A stretch of DNA of 8,308 nt from DATGZX01 sp035296965 (GCA_035296965.1 DATGZX010000413.1:1-8308); one strand, 5' to 3'. Positions 1 through 6,851 are shown, counted from the first letter of the stretch. Program-made: numbers and translations. Notes: generated by a model not told the origin, from the sequence alone.

Positions 1-136
1 GTGGCCCGGTCGTGCCCCTACCGCTGCCTCCCTGACCACGCACGACGCGCCCGCGCATGTTCTACTCCTCCGCGGCAGGCCTTTTCAGATACTTCGCCCC
101 CTAAGCGCTCCCGAGCCATAGGTACGCGCTAACAAA
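1..136. other. Left-edge stretch with no supported gene
   Basis: I see no convincing gene here. One plus-strand frame is open from base 1 to about 132 and a 33-codon minus-strand ORF runs from 119 to 18, but both are arginine- and proline-rich and look like chance open frames in G+C-rich DNA. A short minus-strand stretch reads AKYLKRPAAEE before a stop and resembles a protein C-terminus, but a stop lies only a couple of codons upstream, so it would have to be a tiny fragment. The stretch is downstream of the small minus-strand gene that ends at 137 and may be its 3' untranslated region. Confidence 0.4.
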
Positions 137-403
137 TTACCCCGAAAGCAGTACCAACCGGTCGGTAGTGGGCCAACTCTGTGTTGATTTGGCAGCACGT
201 TTTGCAATCAAAATGGTCCCGCCGTGGCACCGTTCAAATTCGCATTCGACGATTGAACCTGGTCCAAACTCCCACTCCTCCGAGAACGGATCGTAATCGA
301 TTGTGGCATTCAGCTGGACAACCATCGGCCGCAAGAGCGTGCCAGTGGTAGGCCGACAGACATCGACTCCTTCGTTAAGGAGTCGCACGTATACCTGAAT
401 CAT
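137..403 (-). CDS. Small conserved-looking protein of unknown function (88 aa)
   Basis: This encodes 88 residues on the minus strand. The part that looks real begins MIQVYVRLLNEGVDV, continues with a beta-rich middle containing EEWEFGPGSIVECE (about residues 42-55), and ends in GGTILIAK followed by a polar tail. From memory this resembles small uncharacterised bacterial proteins of the form YVRLLDEGTDVWRPV...EEWEFPPGSVVRCE; the usual Trp of DVWRP appears here as Cys16. No signal peptide or membrane segment is visible. The frame is open further upstream to 604, but that extension is arginine- and serine-rich with no family look, so I place the start at the ATG at 403. An alternative ATG at 427 would add eight residues. 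Neither start has a strong Shine-Dalgarno sequence. The gene is divergent from the histidine kinase. The function is unknown. Confidence 0.6.
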   Translation of the reverse strand: MIQVYVRLLNEGVDVCRPTTGTLLRPMVVQLNATIDYDPFSEEWEFGPGSIVECEFERCHGGTILIAKRAAKSTQSWPTTDRLVLLSG

Positions 404-645
404 GTTCGATGCCAACCATTGTTTCATGCGTGACCGCTCTTGCAATTGTACCCAAGATCGAACAACACCAAATGCACTCGTCCACGCAGCCAGACCCCTT
501 ACCATACGGGGGCTAGTGGGTGCAGACCGTGTTGATCGACGGAATCGATGGTCGCGCAAGGTTATAATCAATTTTGGCCCCGGCAGACATTTGTTTTCAA
601 GCATGCCTCTGTCCTCGGCCCTACCACCGAAAGGATGAAGCCTTC
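404..645. promoter_or_regulatory. Divergent intergenic region
   Basis: This 242-base spacer separates two genes transcribed away from each other, so promoters for both are expected here. On the plus strand there is an exact TATAAT at 563-568, about 78 bases upstream of the histidine kinase start. No good -35 hexamer lies 16-18 bases before it; the nearest resemblance, TTGATC at 532-537, is 25 bases away. An AAGGA at 631-635, ten bases before the ATG at 646, is a reasonable ribosome binding site. I did not find a convincing promoter for the minus-strand gene or a GG-N10-GC sigma-54 element. Confidence 0.35.
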
Positions 646-2157
646 ATGAACCGCCGGCTTTTCCTCCAGGTTAGCATGCCTGCGATCGTCATCGGCTTGC
701 TGCTGTTGGGGGTCTGCCTCGTGGGCGGCTGGTATATCGATCGGCTGCAAAAGCAAACAGCACGAATCGTCTCGAAAAACCTGTCGAACTTGCAGGCAGC
801 CGGCGAGCTGGAAATCCGCGTGCGCCAGCTGCGGTTTCACTCATTCGTCTATCTCATCGATCCCAAGCCCGAGTACCTTGCCCCGATCGAGAAGGACTAT
901 GAACGCTTCGAGGAGGCCTTGCGCGATGCGAAGGAGTCGGCCAATTACCAGGAACAACGCGATCAGGTGGTGCGGATTGAAAACGAGTACAGGAAGTATC
1001 GCGACGAGATGGTATCGCTGCGAAGCCAAGCGGCGACGATGACCCGCCCACAGCTGGCCGAGCTGGCGGATGCTCATCCCATCAACGACCGGATCGTCAA
1101 ACCTTGCCAGGACCTTCGGGTTCTGAACAAGAACCTGGCCGACGAAAGCGTCCAGGAGAGCGAACGCGTGGGCCGGAAGGTGACTCTCGGCATGCTTATT
1201 CTGGGTCTTCTGGGACCGACGGGCGGCCTGATCGTCGGCTTCGGCATTGCCCGTGGCTTGAGCAGGTCGATTTACCAGGTGAGCATGCGCGTGCACGACA
1301 TGGCCCAGCGCCTCGATCAAGACGCGGGATCCATCAGCATCGTCGCCGATGGCGACATCCGGGGACTTGATCGACAGCTCCAGCACGTGCTCACTGGCGT
1401 GGAAGAGGTCGCCCAACGCTTGCAACGGCACCAGCGCGACATGCTGCGCGCCGAACAGCTTTCAGCAGTCGGCCAGCTTGCCGCCAGCATTGCTCATGAG
1501 GTCCGTAACCCGTTGACGGCCATCAAGCTCCTGGTGGAGGTCAGCCTCCGAGCGAAGAACCCGAAGTCGTTGACAACGGACGACCTACGTGTTATTCACG
1601 GCGAGATCGCACGCGTCGAGAGCATCGTGCAGAACTTCCTCGATTTTGCCAGGCTGCCGACACCGCAAACCGCTGCTTGCGATGTGCGCGAAGTCATTAC
1701 GCAAGCCGTTGAGCTGATCCAGGCCCGCGCTCGCTTGCAGAATGTGGAGATTCATCTCCAGGTTCCCAAGCAGCCTGCACCTTGGGACCTCGACCGCAAT
1801 CAGGTGTGCACCGTACTGGTGAATCTTTTCCTCAACGCACTCGATGCCATGTCCAGTGGAGGCGTTCTCGAGATCGAGATGAATGTGTCCGCGGAAACGG
1901 GAGTGCGTCTTTCTGTCGCCGACAGCGGGGCCGGCATTTCCGAGGAGATGCTTGGAAAGTTGTTCACCCCTTTTGCGAGCACGAAGGCGACGGGTACGGG
2001 ACTTGGATTGAACCTGTCGCAGCGCATCATCGAGGAACATGGCGGCCATCTTACGGCTGCCAACCGCGCCGAGGGCGGAGCCTGTTTCACGATTTGGTTG
2101 CCTTCGGCCGCCACTGCGTCACGAGCCAACGGAGATCACGTGGGCGCAGCTTCCTGA
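646..2157 (+). CDS. Membrane sensor histidine kinase (HAMP, HisKA, HATPase_c)
   Basis: A 503-residue sensor kinase that should autophosphorylate on His and pass the phosphate to the response regulator encoded 45 bases downstream. Residues about 11-30 form the first membrane helix. Residues about 31-178 are a charged, helical extracytoplasmic region resembling a four-helix-bundle sensor. A second membrane helix (about 180-200) leads to a HAMP-like linker. The HisKA H-box reads SIAHEVRNPL with phospho-acceptor His284. The ATPase domain has an N-box with Asn393 and Asn397, a G1 box DSGAG at 426-430, an F-box around TPF at 441-443 and a G2 box GTGLGL at 450-455, so all catalytic motifs are present. 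The start is the ATG at 646 (MNRRLFLQ), which has AAGGA ten bases upstream and places the signal anchor at the N-terminus. The frame stays open to 574, but that extension would bury the anchor. The signal sensed cannot be read from the sequence. Confidence 0.93.
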   Translation: MNRRLFLQVSMPAIVIGLLLLGVCLVGGWYIDRLQKQTARIVSKNLSNLQAAGELEIRVRQLRFHSFVYLIDPKPEYLAPIEKDYERFEEALRDAKESANYQEQRDQVVRIENEYRKYRDEMVSLRSQAATMTRPQLAELADAHPINDRIVKPCQDLRVLNKNLADESVQESERVGRKVTLGMLILGLLGPTGGLIVGFGIARGLSRSIYQVSMRVHDMAQRLDQDAGSISIVADGDIRGLDRQLQHVLTGVEEVAQRLQRHQRDMLRAEQLSAVGQLAASIAHEVRNPLTAIKLLVEVSLRAKNPKSLTTDDLRVIHGEIARVESIVQNFLDFARLPTPQTAACDVREVITQAVELIQARARLQNVEIHLQVPKQPAPWDLDRNQVCTVLVNLFLNALDAMSSGGVLEIEMNVSAETGVRLSVADSGAGISEEMLGKLFTPFASTKATGTGLGLNLSQRIIEEHGGHLTAANRAEGGACFTIWLPSAATASRANGDHVGAAS

Positions 2158-2202
2158 AATCGGATTCTTTGAATTGACTGGATTTGGGGGCCTAGACAGC
2201 GC

Positions 2203-3675
2203 ATGCCAACCCTTCTGGTGATCGACGACGAGGAAAGCGTACTCTATTCTTTTCGGCGTGTTTTCGATAGCGAAGACGTGCGCGTCGAGACGGCGCGCAC
2301 CGCAGCCGAGGGATTGCGGCACTTGCGCGAGCATAATCCGGACGTGGTTGTGCTCGACTTGCAGCTGCCCGATAGCTCCGGCCTGCAAATCTTCCCCGAA
2401 ATCCGCGGTCTCGATGCGAAACGACCCGTGATTTTCATCACGGCTCACGGCACGACAGAGACGGCGATCGAGGCCATGAAAGGAGGCGCGTTCGACTATC
2501 TAATTAAGCCGCTCGACCTCGACCGGCTTAGCCAGGTTCTCGAAAGGGCGTTTCAAGCCGCCCGGCTCATGCACGTGCCCGCCGTGCTGCCGGCTGAGGA
2601 GGAAGGCGACAGGATTGTCGGACGCAGCACGATCATGCAGGAGATGTGCAAGCTCATTGGCCGGATCGCTCCGCAGAACGTCAACGTCTTGATCCTGGGT
2701 GAGAGCGGCACGGGAAAAGAACTCGTGGCCCGGGCCCTGTACCATCACAGCCGGCGTAATAACAAGCCCTTCCTGGTGATCAATTGCGCTGCCTTGCCGG
2801 AGACGCTTCTGGAAAGCGAGTTGTTCGGACATGAACAGGGAGCGTTCACAGGAGCCCATCGCCGGCGCATCGGCAAGTTTGAGCAGTGCGACACCGGCAC
2901 CCTGTTTCTGGACGAAATCGGCGATATGTCCCCGGCAGTACAGGCCAAGATGCTTCGCGTGCTGCAGGAGCAGCGTTTCGAGCGGCTCGGCAGCAACGAG
3001 ACCGTGCAAACGCACGTGCGCGTCCTGGCGGCCACCAATCACGACCTGGAGAAACTGGTCGCTGAGGGCCGATTCCGGAAAGATCTCTACTACCGATTGA
3101 ATGTCGTGACCATTCATGCGCCCCCGCTAAGGGCACGCCTGGATGATGTTCCCGAGTTGGCGCATTACTTTTTGTACCGGTTCAATCGTGAACTGGGACT
3201 GGATGTCCGCACGATCGCTCCGGAAGCGTTGGAGGTTCTGCAAGGTTATTCTTGGCCTGGTAATGTTCGCGAACTGCAGAGCGTTATCAAGCAAAGCATG
3301 CTCAGCACTTCAGGCCACGTGCTGGCACTCGAGTTTTTACCGGAGCGACTTCATCATGAACATGCTCCGCCGGAGCCGTCGAAGGAGTTGCCGGCGAACC
3401 TCGACCTGGAGGCCTTGACCGAGGCTCTTCTGCAAAAAGGTGAGGGCGACATCTACGCCAAGGTGAGCAGAGCGATGGAGCGTATCCTTTTGGCCAGGGT
3501 TCTCCGTCATACGAAGGGCCACCAGGCCCAGGCCAGTGAGTTGCTCGGTCTCAATCGGGCGACGTTGCGCCACAAGCTGCGCAGCCTGGGCCTGGCTGTC
3601 GACAAAACGGTCACTGAGGAAGAGCACGGCGATGGCCCAGCACCGGGCGAGGACCGCTCAAGCGAGGCCGGTTAA
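2203..3675 (+). CDS. NtrC-family sigma-54-dependent response regulator
   Basis: A 490-residue transcription activator and probable partner of the upstream histidine kinase. Residues 1-120 form a receiver domain with the acidic pair Asp8/Asp9, phospho-acceptor Asp52 in VVLDLQLP, Thr80 and Lys102. Residues about 137-375 form an AAA+ sigma-54 interaction domain. It has Walker A GESGTGKE (166-173), an intact GAFTGA loop (213-218) that contacts sigma-54, Walker B GTLFLDEIG (232-240), FRKDLYYRLN (291-300) and WPGNVREL (351-358). The C-terminus (about 434-464) is a Fis-type helix-turn-helix, followed by an acidic tail of about 25 residues. Length and domain order match the ZraR/AtoC/NtrC group. The ATG at 2203 has a GGGGG run 12 bases upstream. 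The short gap after the kinase implies co-transcription. By family, it should drive sigma-54 promoters from distant upstream sites; its targets are not evident here. Confidence 0.95.
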   Translation: MPTLLVIDDEESVLYSFRRVFDSEDVRVETARTAAEGLRHLREHNPDVVVLDLQLPDSSGLQIFPEIRGLDAKRPVIFITAHGTTETAIEAMKGGAFDYLIKPLDLDRLSQVLERAFQAARLMHVPAVLPAEEEGDRIVGRSTIMQEMCKLIGRIAPQNVNVLILGESGTGKELVARALYHHSRRNNKPFLVINCAALPETLLESELFGHEQGAFTGAHRRRIGKFEQCDTGTLFLDEIGDMSPAVQAKMLRVLQEQRFERLGSNETVQTHVRVLAATNHDLEKLVAEGRFRKDLYYRLNVVTIHAPPLRARLDDVPELAHYFLYRFNRELGLDVRTIAPEALEVLQGYSWPGNVRELQSVIKQSMLSTSGHVLALEFLPERLHHEHAPPEPSKELPANLDLEALTEALLQKGEGDIYAKVSRAMERILLARVLRHTKGHQAQASELLGLNRATLRHKLRSLGLAVDKTVTEEEHGDGPAPGEDRSSEAG

Positions 3676-3846
3676 TCGCGAAAACGTGTTCAGGTGTACA
3701 CATGACATATTTTATGTCGAACTTTCAGTCGTCCGAGAGCCGAGTCGATACGTAAACTATTTCAGGATAATTACTTGAATCATTTCCTGCCAAGTCAGAC
3801 AACTGGTCTGGCTACCCCCCTTTTACATGACAAAACATGACATCGT
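3676..3846. other. Convergent A+T-rich spacer with repeated ACATGACA words
   Basis: This 171-base spacer lies between the 3' ends of the response regulator and the DUF362 gene and is visibly more A+T-rich than its neighbours. The octamer ACATGACA occurs three times on the plus strand, at 3700-3707, 3825-3832 and 3835-3842; the first and third extend to ACATGACAT. The first overlaps the palindrome GTGTACAC (3694-3701) and the dyad GACATA-TTT-TATGTC (3704-3718). A second short hairpin, CAGAC-AACTG-GTCTG, lies at 3796-3810. None is followed directly by a T-run, so these are not classic terminators. No coding frame in the spacer looks real. Confidence 0.6.
3704..3718. repeat. 15-base dyad GACATA-TTT-TATGTC
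   Basis: Perfect six-base inverted repeats flank a three-base T spacer, 29 bases after the response regulator stop codon. It could be an operator-like site or a short hairpin in the 3' untranslated region. It is A+T-rich and lacks a following T-run, so an intrinsic terminator is unlikely. Confidence 0.5.
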
Positions 3847-5013
3847 CTAAACGAGCATCTGCCGAATCTTCTCGATGTCGGCATCCATCCCGTCAGGCTT
3901 CAGATTCAGCTTTTTGACGGAGTCGATGCCGAGGCCGATCTTCACCGCATGTTTGACGAATGGCGTCTCCCATACCGAGCACTTCTGCAAGCGCTCCTCG
4001 GTGCCGATGCTCTTGAGGACAGCGACGCCGGTGACGTCGGCCGCGATGCGGTCGCGGCTGGCGACGATCACTTTCGGCTGGGCTGTGTCGCCGTTCGAAG
4101 GTCCGCCGAAGACGAAGCAGGTGCTGCCGTCCAGGATATTGAGCGACGGCGTCAGGCCTAGGTTCAGCTCGGCAATCCGATTGACGAGGGGAGACACTTC
4201 TGCCACTTCCGTGGCCAAATCATGCTTGACTCCGCGGCGGCGGCTGGAAGTCCGCTTTTGATCAAAAAGGTCGTTCGATCCCGCATAGGAATTGTGGAAT
4301 TCCCGCCGCGTGCGGTGGTGGCTCATGCCGACGAAGGCTTTCATCGACATGGTAAACCATGCCTGAAAATGGGTTTTGATGACCGGCACATTAATGATGT
4401 GATCCACGGCAAATAGTAGCTCCGCCAGCTCGAAGCCGTTGGGCCAGTTGGCTGCCTTCTCGGGTTTGATGCGCCGCCAGAGCGGAGTGTCGGACTTTTT
4501 GCCCAGAAGCTCCAACTCCGGCGTGGCATCTTCCAGCCCGACAGCGACGACCGGCGCCTTCACATCGTGAATCGCCTGATTGACGGCGTCCACATGGCCC
4601 ACGCGTTTCATTACGTCGATGGTCTTGGGAGATGTCGTGACAAATTGCGGAGAAAAAGACCGGTCGGCGACGATGATGCGCTTGGGACCGCGCTCCGCCA
4701 CCAGCTTAATGGTCGCGTAGAGCACTTCCGGATTGGTGGTTGTCGGGCTCTTGAGCGCGCCTGTTACGTTTGGCTTGATGAGGACCGTTTGCCCCTCCTT
4801 GATGAAACCCATGCCGCCTACCAGCTTGACAGCCTTCCGTACCGCATCTTCCATGTTGGAGCCGCGCGCGATGCCGACGTCCGCAGGAGGAATGGCCTTG
4901 GCCTCTGCCGAGGTTGTCCAACCGAAGTTTGGGCTTAGACCTAGCCCGGCAGCGACCGCACCGGCGGTCTTCAGGAAATCGCGACGTCCAGTATTGCAAT
5001 GATGGCTATGCAT
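3847..5013 (-). CDS. Tat-exported DUF362 domain protein
   Basis: A 388-residue protein with a twin-arginine signal: GRRDFLK at residues 9-15, a hydrophobic stretch at about 17-28 and a likely cleavage site after AEAKA (about residue 40). It should therefore be exported already folded. The mature part matches DUF362 as I recall it: LIKPNVTGA at about 78-86, a Rossmann-like KRIIVADRS at 111-119, PVIKTHFQAWFTMSMKAFVGM at 210-230 and SLNILDGSTCF at 290-300. There is no CxxCxxC ferredoxin cluster of the kind fused to some DUF362 proteins. The biochemical role of the family is poorly known. The start is the ATG at 5013: AGGGA lies seven bases upstream and the Tat motif is then correctly placed. The frame is open to 5061, but that extension has no signal character. 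The gene lies 81 bases downstream of the multiheme cytochrome gene on the same strand, suggesting one transcript and a shared redox role (inference). Confidence 0.87.
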   Translation of the reverse strand: MHSHHCNTGRRDFLKTAGAVAAGLGLSPNFGWTTSAEAKAIPPADVGIARGSNMEDAVRKAVKLVGGMGFIKEGQTVLIKPNVTGALKSPTTTNPEVLYATIKLVAERGPKRIIVADRSFSPQFVTTSPKTIDVMKRVGHVDAVNQAIHDVKAPVVAVGLEDATPELELLGKKSDTPLWRRIKPEKAANWPNGFELAELLFAVDHIINVPVIKTHFQAWFTMSMKAFVGMSHHRTRREFHNSYAGSNDLFDQKRTSSRRRGVKHDLATEVAEVSPLVNRIAELNLGLTPSLNILDGSTCFVFGGPSNGDTAQPKVIVASRDRIAADVTGVAVLKSIGTEERLQKCSVWETPFVKHAVKIGLGIDSVKKLNLKPDGMDADIEKIRQMLV

Positions 5014-5094
5014 GGAGAGATCCCTGTATTGGGTAAAGTAACTTTCCGCGCAGCGTACCACGCTCTACGTCGGGCGGCAATCCCCCTTGGCGAA

Positions 5095-5928
5095 TTACTT
5101 TTGCTTCTTGAGCCAGACTTCTAGTTCCGCGCGCAGCTTGCGGGCCCGATCATTGACTTCCTGAGTTTCCTGAGGAGTGATCGGTCCGGCCCGGTGGATC
5201 AAACGAGAGGTGAGGGAGCGAACGCGATCGCGTTCGCGTTGGAACTGCTCTGGAATCGGGTTGGCAGCATCCTTGTTCCTGGCTTGCACGTCGCGTAATG
5301 TCTTCCAGAGCAGATCGTTCTCCGCGACCACAGCGGCGGCCTGGGGCAGATCCTTGGCAAACTCCTTGTGGCAATCGATGCAAACAGTGGTGAGCGAGAA
5401 ATCAGCGGGAGGCTTGCCGACATCGTGGTTGCCGTGGCAGTCGATGCATACGGGGTATTTCTTGTTGATGCTCTTGGACAAGTCCCAATAATGCTTGCCT
5501 TTCTTGAAGCCCAGGGTCTCGCGGGTATGACAGCCGATGCAGGCGGCCATGTGAGCGCTCAGCTTGGTCCCGATGAAGCCGTGGTCCGCCTCGTGCGCCG
5601 TTGCGTCGTTCTTGGTGTCGCCCCCATGACATTTGTTACAGGTCAGCTTGGCGAGGTCGTGAATACTGCGTGCGAAATCGCGCACCGGCAGTGTAAGCTC
5701 TCGCCCGGCCGTCAGATGGCAACGGACGCAATTGCTCTTCTCGATGGGAAGTGGGTCGCCTTTCTTCCACCATCCGGGCAGCTTGAGCGGCTGGTTCTGG
5801 ACGGCGGGCGCAGGCTTGTTCGCATCATCGGCGCGGAGGGTTTCGGCCTTTCCTTGAAACGAACCGGCACGCATTGGCAACGCCGCCAGGCTGAGCGTCA
5901 ATACCCAAATCGCCATGGATCGATGCAT
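5095..5928 (-). CDS. Exported pentaheme cytochrome c
   Basis: A 277-residue protein with an N-terminal signal sequence (MHRSMAIWVLTLSLAALP, cleavage probably near residue 20-22) and five CxxCH heme c sites: CVRCH at 67, CNKCH at 97, CIGCH at 130, CIDCH at 161 and CIDCH at 183. The spacing and extra histidines (90, 113, 116, 126, 146, 168) suit bis-His hemes of the cytochrome c3/c7 or NapC/NrfH kind. The CHGNHDVGKPP context around heme 4 is typical of multiheme electron carriers. Residues about 205-277 carry no heme and are charged and helical, probably a coiled-coil tail. I chose the ATG at 5928 because GGAAAGG lies 11 bases upstream and it opens directly into the signal; an alternative ATG is at 5916. 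The protein should act outside the cytoplasmic membrane in electron transfer. It leads the probable operon with the DUF362 gene. The partner and substrate are unknown. Confidence 0.92.
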   Translation of the reverse strand: MHRSMAIWVLTLSLAALPMRAGSFQGKAETLRADDANKPAPAVQNQPLKLPGWWKKGDPLPIEKSNCVRCHLTAGRELTLPVRDFARSIHDLAKLTCNKCHGGDTKNDATAHEADHGFIGTKLSAHMAACIGCHTRETLGFKKGKHYWDLSKSINKKYPVCIDCHGNHDVGKPPADFSLTTVCIDCHKEFAKDLPQAAAVVAENDLLWKTLRDVQARNKDAANPIPEQFQRERDRVRSLTSRLIHRAGPITPQETQEVNDRARKLRAELEVWLKKQK

Positions 5929-6061
5929 GATGGCAATTGCCTTTCCGTCCGAGGAAGAGGTTCCGGATGCCCAGTCCCGCCCCAAACCAACCAGAGAAAG
6001 CTATTAGGAAGGTAGCCAAGGATGCAGTTACTTTCAACTTTTCGGCGCCAACTTGCGGCTT
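5929..6061. promoter_or_regulatory. Region upstream of the cytochrome gene
   Basis: About 130 bases between the cytochrome start and the hydrolase remnant; the promoter of the cytochrome-DUF362 operon should lie here or slightly further upstream. The ribosome binding site reads GGAAAGG on the minus strand. The perfect ten-base palindrome GGCAATTGCC (5932-5941) partly overlaps it. No clear -35/-10 pair and no GG-N10-GC sigma-54 element were found. Confidence 0.35.
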
Positions 6062-6247
6062 CAAGGCTGCGGTTTCCCGGTCGAAAATCGTGACCCCGTG
6101 AGGAAGTTCTACGTGGTTCCGCTGCAAGGCGTTCGACAGGATTGGCCCGTCATCGAAATTGAGGGGGCCGGCCATAGCAACTGCATCATGAAGAAGCAGT
6201 TTGCCGAGGAGATCGTGAAGTGGCTTGAGAAGAACGAGCAGAAGTGA
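6062..6247 (+). pseudogene. C-terminal remnant of an alpha/beta hydrolase
   Basis: A plus-strand open frame ends at the TGA at 6245-6247 and reads like the last 55-60 residues of an alpha/beta-hydrolase. PVENRDPVRKFYVVPL resembles the strand-turn carrying the catalytic acid (Asp codon at 6092-6094), and VIEIEGAGHSNC resembles the catalytic-His loop (His codon at 6173-6175). A final amphipathic helix, FAEEIVKWLEKNEQK, follows. The core fold, the oxyanion region and the GxSxG nucleophile elbow are absent. The frame opens after a stop at 6005-6007 and has no ATG or good ribosome binding site; the first possible start is a TTG at 6053. I infer a 5'-truncated leftover whose exact left boundary is uncertain. 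Its preserved motifs imply recent loss. A short functional peptide is possible but unlikely. Confidence 0.6.
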
Positions 6248-6292
6248 GAGCCATTGGCTCCGCTCCTGCTCGTCACCCGTTTCGGGCACGGT

Positions 6293-6308
6293 GCGGGTGG
6301 TGACCCGC
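6293..6308. terminator. Possible bidirectional terminator hairpin
   Basis: A perfect inverted repeat, GCGGGT-GGTG-ACCCGC, lies in the 70-base spacer between the hydrolase remnant (plus strand, ends 6247) and the secreted-protein gene (minus strand, ends 6318). It begins ten bases after that gene's stop codon. A smaller hairpin, CCCG-TTT-CGGG, is at 6276-6286. Neither is followed by a good T-run on either strand, so this is at best an atypical terminator or a 3'-end stabilising stem. Confidence 0.35.
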
Positions 6309-6317
6309 CTGCAACGT

Positions 6318-6842
6318 CTATTTTCCCTTGCGCACCCAGGTCGCGTCGATGAGCTGCTTCCACGTGTCGCCGCTCTTCATGGAGACGGTCCACTGAAAAT
6401 GATCGTCGTCCAGGAACTTGAGGATCTGATGAACGGGGGAAGGTTGCCCTTCCTTGAAAGGCCTCCAGCCGATGTGCAGCGTGTCCTTGTCCTTGGCATC
6501 GATCAAGACCTCGTGGATGTCGCCGTCAAAGACGAAGGTGATTTCATAGAGGCTCTTCTTCTCTGGGTGCCAGGCCATGATCGATTCATAGCGCTGGTAC
6601 TCCTTGTCGCCATTCATCACGAAGGTTTTGGCCTTCAAGATCTTTTTGTTGACACCCCATTCGTAAACGCCGCGGGCATGTAGGGCTTCGCCCGTGGACC
6701 ATTTGCCGTCCACGACCCATTCCCCGGCAAACCGCTCCAGTGGAGCGAGCTTGTTCGCCGCTGTGGGCTTATCCTCTGCCGGCAATCGCCCAGGGAAAGC
6801 AATACAGGTTAGGGCCGCGAGAACCGCACAAAGTCGTCTCAT
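6318..6842 (-). CDS. Secreted lipocalin-like protein, DUF1579-like (174 aa)
   Basis: A 174-residue protein with a Sec signal peptide (MRRLCAVLAALTCIAFPGRLPA, cleavage probably after residue 22). The mature domain alternates short beta strands: LERFAGEWVVDGKW (35-48), GVYEWGVNKKILKAKTF (58-74), SIMAWHPEKKSLYEITF (87-103) and a closing WKQLIDATWVRKGK (161-174). The opening L..F.G.W and this strand pattern are typical of lipocalin-like barrels of the DUF1579 type, which may bind small ligands; the family assignment is from memory and its role is unknown. The ATG at 6842 is strongly supported by a perfect AGGAGGT nine bases upstream. The open frame to 7052 would overlap the preceding gene. It lies 41 bases downstream of the membrane-protein gene and is probably co-transcribed with it. 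Confidence 0.8.
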   Translation of the reverse strand: MRRLCAVLAALTCIAFPGRLPAEDKPTAANKLAPLERFAGEWVVDGKWSTGEALHARGVYEWGVNKKILKAKTFVMNGDKEYQRYESIMAWHPEKKSLYEITFVFDGDIHEVLIDAKDKDTLHIGWRPFKEGQPSPVHQILKFLDDDHFQWTVSMKSGDTWKQLIDATWVRKGK

Positions 6843-6851
6843 GGTGTTGTT

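Noticed and set aside
532..568. Sigma-70 promoter TTGATC...TATAAT
   Set aside because: The -10 match is exact, but the 25-base spacing to TTGATC is too long and no other -35 fits; kept only as a weak note within the spacer entry.
574..645. Upstream start for the histidine kinase at 574
   Set aside because: It would add 24 residues before the membrane anchor, while the ATG at 646 has its own AAGGA and opens directly into the anchor.
841..1431. 196-codon minus-strand ORF opposite the histidine kinase
   Set aside because: It is antisense to a kinase with complete motifs, and its composition is what G+C-rich codon bias produces on the opposite strand.
2500..3117. 205-codon minus-strand ORF opposite the response regulator
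   Set aside because: It overlaps the conserved AAA+ domain on the other strand and shows no recognisable motif of its own.
3796..3824. Intrinsic terminator CAGAC-AACTG-GTCTG followed by CCCCCCTTTT
   Set aside because: The stem is only five base pairs and the short T-run begins ten bases after it.
5224..5231. GCGATCGC as a cyanobacterial HIP1 repeat
   Set aside because: Only one copy was noticed in 8.3 kb, whereas HIP1 is highly repeated in cyanobacteria; the gene content does not suggest a cyanobacterium.
5368..6015. 215-codon plus-strand ORF opposite the cytochrome gene
   Set aside because: The opposite strand has five CxxCH motifs and a signal peptide; this frame has neither a domain nor a good start.
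5825..6289. 154-codon minus-strand ORF across the hydrolase remnant
   Set aside because: It overlaps both the cytochrome 5' end and the plus-strand hydrolase-like frame, which has recognisable motifs.
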